Below are positions 59,582 through 64,000 of a DNA stretch of 64,000 bases, piece after piece. The position numbers were made by a program, and so were the translations under genes. Under the pieces are notes generated by a model that saw nothing but the letters and a program-made list of their open reading frames with translations, did not search any database and was not told the DNA's origin. Positions within the stretch are counted from its first letter, which is position 1, and each line of letters starts with the position of its first letter. This DNA is from Mycobacterium sp. NBC_00419 (GTDB lineage Bacteria; Actinomycetota; Actinomycetes; Mycobacteriales; Mycobacteriaceae): positions 2,294,001-2,358,000 of the forward strand of contig NZ_CP107931.1 of the NCBI RefSeq assembly GCF_036023875.1, read 5' to 3'.

Positions 59582-60106
59582 GTGAGCAATGGCGATCGCA
59601 AGAACGGGGTTCCCGCCACCGTGACCTCGATCCCACTGGTGGACCCGAACGCGATACCGGCCAACCCCTCCATCGGCGACCTGGTCAAGGAGGCCACCGC
59701 GCAGGTGTCCACCCTGGTGCGCGCCGAGGTCGAGCTGGCCAAATCGGAGATCACCCGCGACGTCAAGAAGGGCCTCACCGGCAGCGTTTTCTTTATCCTG
59801 GCGCTGGTCGTGCTGTTCTACTCGACCTTCTTTTTCTTCTTCTTCCTCGCCGAACTTCTCGACACCTGGCTGTGGCGGTGGGTGGCGTTCCTGATCGTGT
59901 TCGCCCTCATGGTGGTCACCACGGCGGTCTTCGCCCTACTGGGTTATCTGAAGGTGCGTCGCATCCGCGGGCCCCAGCAGACCATCGAATCGGTCAAGGA
60001 GACCAGGGAGGCACTGACTCCCGGCGCCGATCGCACACCTGCCAAGACGGTGGCCCAGACCAACGGCAACGCCGCCGCACCGCCCACCGACCCGTCGGGC
60101 TGGTAA
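59582..60106 (+). CDS. Holin-X/DUF1469-like phage-holin-family membrane protein (Rv3669 type)
   Basis: The 174-residue protein starts at GTG 59582 with GGAGG 6 nt upstream. A polar N-terminus and the amphipathic IGDLVKEATAQVSTLVRAEVELAKSE helix lead to two membrane helices (about residues 65-90 and 97-120), typical of the actinobacterial Holin-X/DUF1469 family. The first helix includes a run of six Phe (STFFFFFFLAELL). The C-terminal tail is hydrophilic. Its function is unknown; the family is not a true lysis holin in these genomes. It overlaps ephE by TAATG. Confidence 0.85.
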   Translation: MSNGDRKNGVPATVTSIPLVDPNAIPANPSIGDLVKEATAQVSTLVRAEVELAKSEITRDVKKGLTGSVFFILALVVLFYSTFFFFFFLAELLDTWLWRWVAFLIVFALMVVTTAVFALLGYLKVRRIRGPQQTIESVKETREALTPGADRTPAKTVAQTNGNAAAPPTDPSGW

Positions 60107-61059
60107 TGCCACAGCCGGACCCGTCGGTCACCCGCATCGCGGGGCCGTGGCGTCATCTCGACGTGCACGCCAACGGAATCCGGTTCCACTGCGTCGAGGC
60201 GCTCTCCGACGACAGCACGCCCGCCACGGCCCGGCCGCTGGTGATCCTGCTGCATGGATTCGGGTCGTTCTGGTGGTCCTGGCGCCATCAGCTGCAGGGC
60301 CTGCCGGGAGTCCGCGTCGTCGCGGTCGATCTGCGCGGCTACGGCGGCAGCGACAAACCTCCGCGCGGTTACGACGGCTGGACGCTCGCCGGTGACACCG
60401 CCGGCCTGGTTCGGGCGCTGGGCCACAGCTCGGCCACCCTCGTCGGCCACGCCGACGGCGGGTTGGTCTGCTGGGCCACCTCGGTACTGCACTCGCGAGT
60501 GGTGCGCGGCATCGCACTGGTGAGCTCACCGCACCCTGCCGCGCTGCGGGCATCCGCGCTGACCCGCCGCGACCAGGGCCGCGCCCTGCTGCCAACCCTG
60601 CTTCGCTACCAGGTGCCTGTGCTGCCCGAGCGCGCCCTCACCGCCCACAACGCCGATCAGCTCGAGCACCTCGTCCGCAGCCGATCCTGCGGCAAATGGC
60701 TTGCCTCCGAGGACTTTTCCGAAACCATCGCGCATATGCGCAGGGCCATCCAGATTCCGTCCGCGGCGCACTGCGCCATGGAGTATCAACGCTGGGCGGT
60801 CCGCAGCCAGCTGCGATCAGAAGGATGGCGGTTCATGAAGTTGATGAATCGCCAGCTCGACGTGCCCGTGCTGCATCTGCGCGGCGAAGCCGACCCCTAT
60901 GTGCTCGCCGACCCGGTGGACCGGACCCAGCGCTACGCCCCGCGCGGCCGGTTCGTGGCGCTGGCCGGCGTCGGCCACTACGCGCACGAGGAAGCCCCCG
61001 CGGAGGTCAACGACCACCTGCGCCGGTTCCTGGATCAGGTGTACGGCCCGGCTAGGTGA
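60106..61059 (+). CDS. ephE: Alpha/beta hydrolase EphE (annotated epoxide hydrolase family)
   Basis: ATG 60106 overlaps the stop of the preceding gene (TAATG), giving 317 residues. The alpha/beta-hydrolase core is clear: LLHGFGSFWWSWRHQL (oxyanion), VDLRGYGGSDKPPRGYDGW, a nucleophile-elbow region, and GVGHYAHEEAP (catalytic His). The elbow reads GHADGG (114-119), where epoxide hydrolases have GHDxGG, so the usual nucleophile position is Ala116 and the Asp is one residue later. It corresponds to Rv3670. Real epoxide-hydrolase activity is uncertain. Confidence 0.85.
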   Translation: MPQPDPSVTRIAGPWRHLDVHANGIRFHCVEALSDDSTPATARPLVILLHGFGSFWWSWRHQLQGLPGVRVVAVDLRGYGGSDKPPRGYDGWTLAGDTAGLVRALGHSSATLVGHADGGLVCWATSVLHSRVVRGIALVSSPHPAALRASALTRRDQGRALLPTLLRYQVPVLPERALTAHNADQLEHLVRSRSCGKWLASEDFSETIAHMRRAIQIPSAAHCAMEYQRWAVRSQLRSEGWRFMKLMNRQLDVPVLHLRGEADPYVLADPVDRTQRYAPRGRFVALAGVGHYAHEEAPAEVNDHLRRFLDQVYGPAR

Positions 61060-62239
61060 CGCAGGCGCCGGTGGGCACCTTCTCGGTATTGCCGATCTTG
61101 GCCAGCTGACGCGACACCTCGTTCGCCGTCAGGACGAAACCGGTGTCATTGTCGTCGACCGCGGCACCGAACACCACGCCGAGCACCTGGCCCGCGCGGT
61201 TGATCATCGGACCACCCGAATTGCCTTGCCGCACAGTACCTCTGATGGTGTAAACCTCGCGGTTGACCGTCGTGGTGCGGTAGATGTCCGGCCCGGAGAG
61301 CTCAATGGTTTCGCGGATCCGCGCCGGGGTGGCGGCGAACTCGCCACCGCCCGGGTAACCGAGCACCACCGCGTCGGTACCCGACTTGGCGGGCTGTTCG
61401 GCGAACACCAGCGGTCGCTGCGGCAGGTTAGGCACGTCGAGGATGGAGATGTCGGCGTTGGGGTCATAGGAGACGACCGTGGCGTCATAGGTCTGGCCCT
61501 CGGCGTCCACCGTGACACTGTCGGACCCGGCGACCACGTGGGCGTTGGACATCACCCGGTTGGGGGCGATCACGAAACCGGTTCCCTCGAGCACCTTCTG
61601 GCAGCCCGGCGCGACACCGCGGATCTTGACGACACTGGGCCGCGAGCTCGCGACCACCAAGCTGTCGGCCAGCGAGGCGTCCGGGGCCTCGACCGCCTGG
61701 ATCGGGGTACGCCCGAAGGGTTGCAGGACGTCGGGCAGCCCGGAGGTGCTCAGGAGCGTCGACATCCGCTTGGGCACCGACTTGAGCCACTCCGGCGCGT
61801 ACTTGTCCACTTGGGCAAGGACCTTGGAACCGCGTACGGCGGCGGCAAGGTTGGGCTGATCCGACGAGGTGAGCGGGCTGGCCAGCAGCCAGGCCGCCAC
61901 CATCACCACCACCAGCTGCAGCGCCACACCGATGATCGAGTCGACGGTGCGCACCCCGCGGTTGCGAATGGCACTGCGCACGGCGCGCCCGAGCACCACA
62001 CCGGCGACCTCGCCGATGACCACGAGCGCCAGGATGAGGAACAGCGCAGCGAACAGCTTGGCCCGCGGCGAATGGATGTGGCTGACGATATGCGGGGCCA
62101 GCATCACTCCGGCGATGGCGCCCAGCACCACACCGACGAAGGACATCAACGAGCCCAACGCACCGGAGCGCCAACCGGATATCGCGGCGACGAACGCCAC
62201 CACCAGCACGGCGATGTCCAGCCATTGCGAACTCGTCAC
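61052..62239 (-). CDS. Membrane-anchored serine protease MarP
   Basis: The 395-residue protein has four N-terminal membrane helices (about residues 8-115) of the CvpA type and a periplasmic chymotrypsin-like protease: His in SNAHVVAG, Asp in DPNADISILD, Ser in RQGNSGGPM. Two cysteines flank the domain (APGCQKVL and the terminal GACVT) and can form the stabilising disulfide. It corresponds to Rv3671c, which in M. tuberculosis is required for acid resistance and acts on the peptidoglycan hydrolase RipA. It overlaps ephE by 8 bp and the next gene by ATGA. Confidence 0.93.
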   Translation of the reverse strand: MTSSQWLDIAVLVVAFVAAISGWRSGALGSLMSFVGVVLGAIAGVMLAPHIVSHIHSPRAKLFAALFLILALVVIGEVAGVVLGRAVRSAIRNRGVRTVDSIIGVALQLVVVMVAAWLLASPLTSSDQPNLAAAVRGSKVLAQVDKYAPEWLKSVPKRMSTLLSTSGLPDVLQPFGRTPIQAVEAPDASLADSLVVASSRPSVVKIRGVAPGCQKVLEGTGFVIAPNRVMSNAHVVAGSDSVTVDAEGQTYDATVVSYDPNADISILDVPNLPQRPLVFAEQPAKSGTDAVVLGYPGGGEFAATPARIRETIELSGPDIYRTTTVNREVYTIRGTVRQGNSGGPMINRAGQVLGVVFGAAVDDNDTGFVLTANEVSRQLAKIGNTEKVPTGACVT

Positions 62240-63009
62240 AGCGGCCCCTTACTGTTGTCGCCGACGAGCGCCATGGCCTCGTCCAACTCTCGGATGTCTT
62301 CGGTCTCCCACGGTTGTGACCAACCGGCCACATCGAGCATCGCCGAGATTACGTGACCGGTGAACCCCCACACCAACATCTCGTTGAGCAGAAACGCCGG
62401 TCCGGCGAAACGCGGGCCCGCACCGGTGCGGTACACCATCAGCCGGTTCTCAGGATTGACGAAGGCGCGCAGCGGAACCCGTGCGACGACGGCCGTCTCC
62501 GCTTCGTTGACCACAGCCACCGGTCCGGGGTCCGGTGAATACGCCAGCACGGGAACGACGTGAAAGCCCGAGGGCGGGATGAACATTCGCTCGAGTGTGG
62601 CCAGGGGATGCAGACGATTCGGGTCGATCCCCGTCTCCTCCTGGGCTTCCCGCAGTGCGGTCGCCACCGGTCCGGCGTCACCGGGATCGGCCGCCCCGCC
62701 CGGGAAGGCCGCCTGGCCGGCGTGGTGACGCAATGTGCTGGCGCGCACGGTCAGCAGAAGATCGGCGTCGTCGGGGACCTGTCCGGCCGGGTGATCGGAC
62801 GGCGGGCCGGAAAACAACACCAGGACCGCGGCATCGCGTCCGGCGGTTCCGGCGCCGGTCACAGCGGCCAGCAGTTCAGGCGGAACCTTGCGGCGATAGG
62901 CATGCGGCACGAGGTCGACGTTTTCCACCAATGGGGCCAGCCAGGGCGGCCTCACGTCGGGAGTGAGCGGTATCCCACCCGTCACCCGCGCCACCTCGCT
63001 CGTCGTCAT
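62236..63009 (-). CDS. NUDIX hydrolase, CoA-pyrophosphatase type (Rv3672c)
   Basis: The 257-residue protein carries a Nudix box in FPGGAADPGDAGPVATALREAQEETGID and the CoA-pyrophosphatase (NudL-like) features of a preceding LTVRASTLRHHAGQAAFPGG. These enzymes hydrolyse CoA or its derivatives to phosphopantetheine and 3',5'-ADP. The start is ATG 63009 (overlap ATGA with the thioredoxin-like gene). It corresponds to Rv3672c. Confidence 0.88.
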   Translation of the reverse strand: MTTSEVARVTGGIPLTPDVRPPWLAPLVENVDLVPHAYRRKVPPELLAAVTGAGTAGRDAAVLVLFSGPPSDHPAGQVPDDADLLLTVRASTLRHHAGQAAFPGGAADPGDAGPVATALREAQEETGIDPNRLHPLATLERMFIPPSGFHVVPVLAYSPDPGPVAVVNEAETAVVARVPLRAFVNPENRLMVYRTGAGPRFAGPAFLLNEMLVWGFTGHVISAMLDVAGWSQPWETEDIRELDEAMALVGDNSKGPL

Positions 63010-63647
63010 TGCAGAGCATTCTTCACCGCGGCGGCGATTTCATCGGCACTGGTGAACGCGCGCGGCAGGATCTGGGCAACGGTACCGTCCGCGCGCAGCA
63101 CGACCGTCGCGGGCATGACGTTGGGCACACCCAGGGCAGCGGCCACCCGACGCTGGCCGTCCTGCAGCGTGGGCAGCCGCACCTTCAGGTCGGCCAGGCG
63201 CAGCAGTGCCGCCGCCTCGTTCTCGTCCTGGTGGACGGTGACCACGCGGACGTCACCACTCACCCGGCGCTGATACTCGGCCAGAGCGGGCAGTTCCTCG
63301 GCGCACGGCGCGCACCAATAGGCCCACAGGTTCAGTACCGCCGGACGACCGGCCAGTGCCCGCGCCACGTCGACCGGTGCGCCGTCAGCCGCGCACTCGA
63401 TGACGATGCCGCGCAGCTTCTCCGGACCGGGTTCCTGCCCGCCAGCCGGACAGGGCGGCAGGTCGGCCTGCTGGCGCGGGCCCGCCAGCGCCTCGGGCGT
63501 GTCGGCGTCGCGGTGGGCGCGGGCCACCTGGGTGGCGGGGGTTCCGTCGCCCTCGCCGGGGTCACCACCGATCTCGACCACCAGCGCACCGATCAGCACG
63601 GCGACCGCGGCCAGCACCACCACGGTCCAGCGGGTGGATCTGGTCAT
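63006..63647 (-). CDS. Membrane-anchored thioredoxin-like protein (TlpA/ResA-like, Rv3673c)
   Basis: The 213-residue protein has an N-terminal anchor helix (WTVVVLAAVAVLIGALVVEIG), a Pro/Asp-rich linker and a thioredoxin domain with the redox motif NLWAYWCAPCAEELP. It should work as a thiol-disulfide protein outside the membrane, possibly for cytochrome maturation or envelope proteins. A further Cys pair lies before it (PPCPAGG and VIECAAD). It corresponds to Rv3673c. Confidence 0.9.
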   Translation of the reverse strand: MTRSTRWTVVVLAAVAVLIGALVVEIGGDPGEGDGTPATQVARAHRDADTPEALAGPRQQADLPPCPAGGQEPGPEKLRGIVIECAADGAPVDVARALAGRPAVLNLWAYWCAPCAEELPALAEYQRRVSGDVRVVTVHQDENEAAALLRLADLKVRLPTLQDGQRRVAAALGVPNVMPATVVLRADGTVAQILPRAFTSADEIAAAVKNALQ

Positions 63648-63669
63648 CGGCGGGCCGCGAGGCGGGCGC

Positions 63670-64000
63670 TCACAGCCCGGCCAGGGCGAGCAGATGCTCG
63701 GTCTCGGGACCTTTCACCAGCGCTGCGGCCACCGGCGGCTCCGTGGGACCGATCCCGAACGATGGGCAGTCCTTGGCCAGCACGCACACCCCGCAGGCGG
63801 GCTTGCGGGCGTGGCAGACCCGGCGGCCATGAAATATGACGCGATGACTCAGCAGAGTCCACTCACTGCGTTCGATCAACTCGCCGACCGCATGCTCGAC
63901 CTTGACCGGATCCTCCAGGGCTGTCCAGCGCCAGCGCCGGACGAGCCTGCCGAAATGGGTGTCGACGGTGATGCCGGGGATGTCGAAGGCGTTTCCCAGG
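63670..64000 (-). CDS. nth: Endonuclease III (3' part only)
   Basis: The gene enters from the right edge; the visible 109 residues are the C-terminal part of this DNA glycosylase/AP lyase. They include the catalytic-Asp sequence [17 protein letters not shown] and the [4Fe-4S] cluster cysteines in the C-x6-C-x2-C-x5-C pattern ([18 protein letters not shown]). Nth removes oxidised pyrimidines. It corresponds to Rv3674c. Confidence 0.95.
   Translation of the reverse strand, partial: LGNAFDIPGITVDTHFGRLVRRWRWTALEDPVKVEHAVGELIERSEWTLLSHRVIFHGRRVCHARKPACGVCVLAKDCPSFGIGPTEPPVAAALVKGPETEHLLALAGL

Overview
The window is high-GC actinobacterial DNA from a mycobacterium, most likely an environmental Mycolicibacterium-type rapid grower. 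Between about 3.9 kb and 64 kb the genes follow, nearly one for one and in the same order and orientation, the M. tuberculosis series Rv3600c (coaX) to Rv3674c (nth). The ESX, PE and PPE insertions that interrupt this series in M. tuberculosis are absent. Gene names given as Rv numbers are assigned from remembered protein similarity and gene order, not from a database search.

Layout. 0-3.9 kb: flank without the M. tuberculosis neighbours (end of a PLP amino-acid deaminase/aldolase, an unrecognised 469-residue protein, a DHA2-type efflux pump). 3.9-13.6 kb: a long minus-strand cluster with mostly overlapping start/stop codons, ftsH-folE-folP-folB-folK-DUF3180-proline-rich membrane protein-DUF2520-panC-panD-coaX, supplying tetrahydrofolate and the first steps to CoA. 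13.7-17.9 kb: ephA with a flavin monooxygenase, an MBL-fold hydrolase, lipoprotein LpqG and an orphan MmpS-like secreted protein. 17.9-21.9 kb: hpt-tilS-zinc metalloprotease-dacB. 22-25.7 kb: ppa, then ureide (purine) catabolism genes (UraD-like protein, allantoicase), a lipase and a small protein. 25.7-26.9 kb: a TerC-family membrane protein with a yybP-ykoY-type manganese riboswitch candidate in its leader.

26.9-37.3 kb is the most unusual section. A Pls/PosA-type single-module NRPS-like membrane enzyme is translationally coupled (ATGA) to a short M1 aminopeptidase, which is coupled to a flippase-like membrane protein (Rv3630 type), followed closely by ppgS and its DUF2304 partner (Rv3631/Rv3632). 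galE1 and a polytopic envelope protein (Rv3635 type) follow. This links a peptide-forming enzyme with polyprenyl-phosphate-sugar chemistry in the envelope.

37.3-48.9 kb: carboxymuconolactone-decarboxylase-like protein, tRNA-Thr(CGU), the delta' clamp-loader subunit, a membrane adenylate cyclase, topA, cspA, a DUF1998 helicase and a triple-sensor protein. 48.9-53.4 kb: a minimal Tad/Flp secretion or pilus locus (TadE-like x2, Flp, TadC, TadB, TadA, Ssd/CpaE-like). 53.4-56.6 kb: an MmyB-like regulator, a HAD phosphatase, the Ms1/MTS2823-type abundant RNA and Rv3662c. 56.7-64 kb: acs, a secreted serine protease, a Holin-X-like protein, ephE, marP, a CoA pyrophosphatase, a thioredoxin-like protein and the 3' part of nth.

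Many starts have a TANNNT -10 hexamer 6-8 nt upstream and no Shine-Dalgarno sequence, which predicts leaderless transcripts. Two divergent pairs carry mirror-image leaderless promoters in 34-37 bp gaps.
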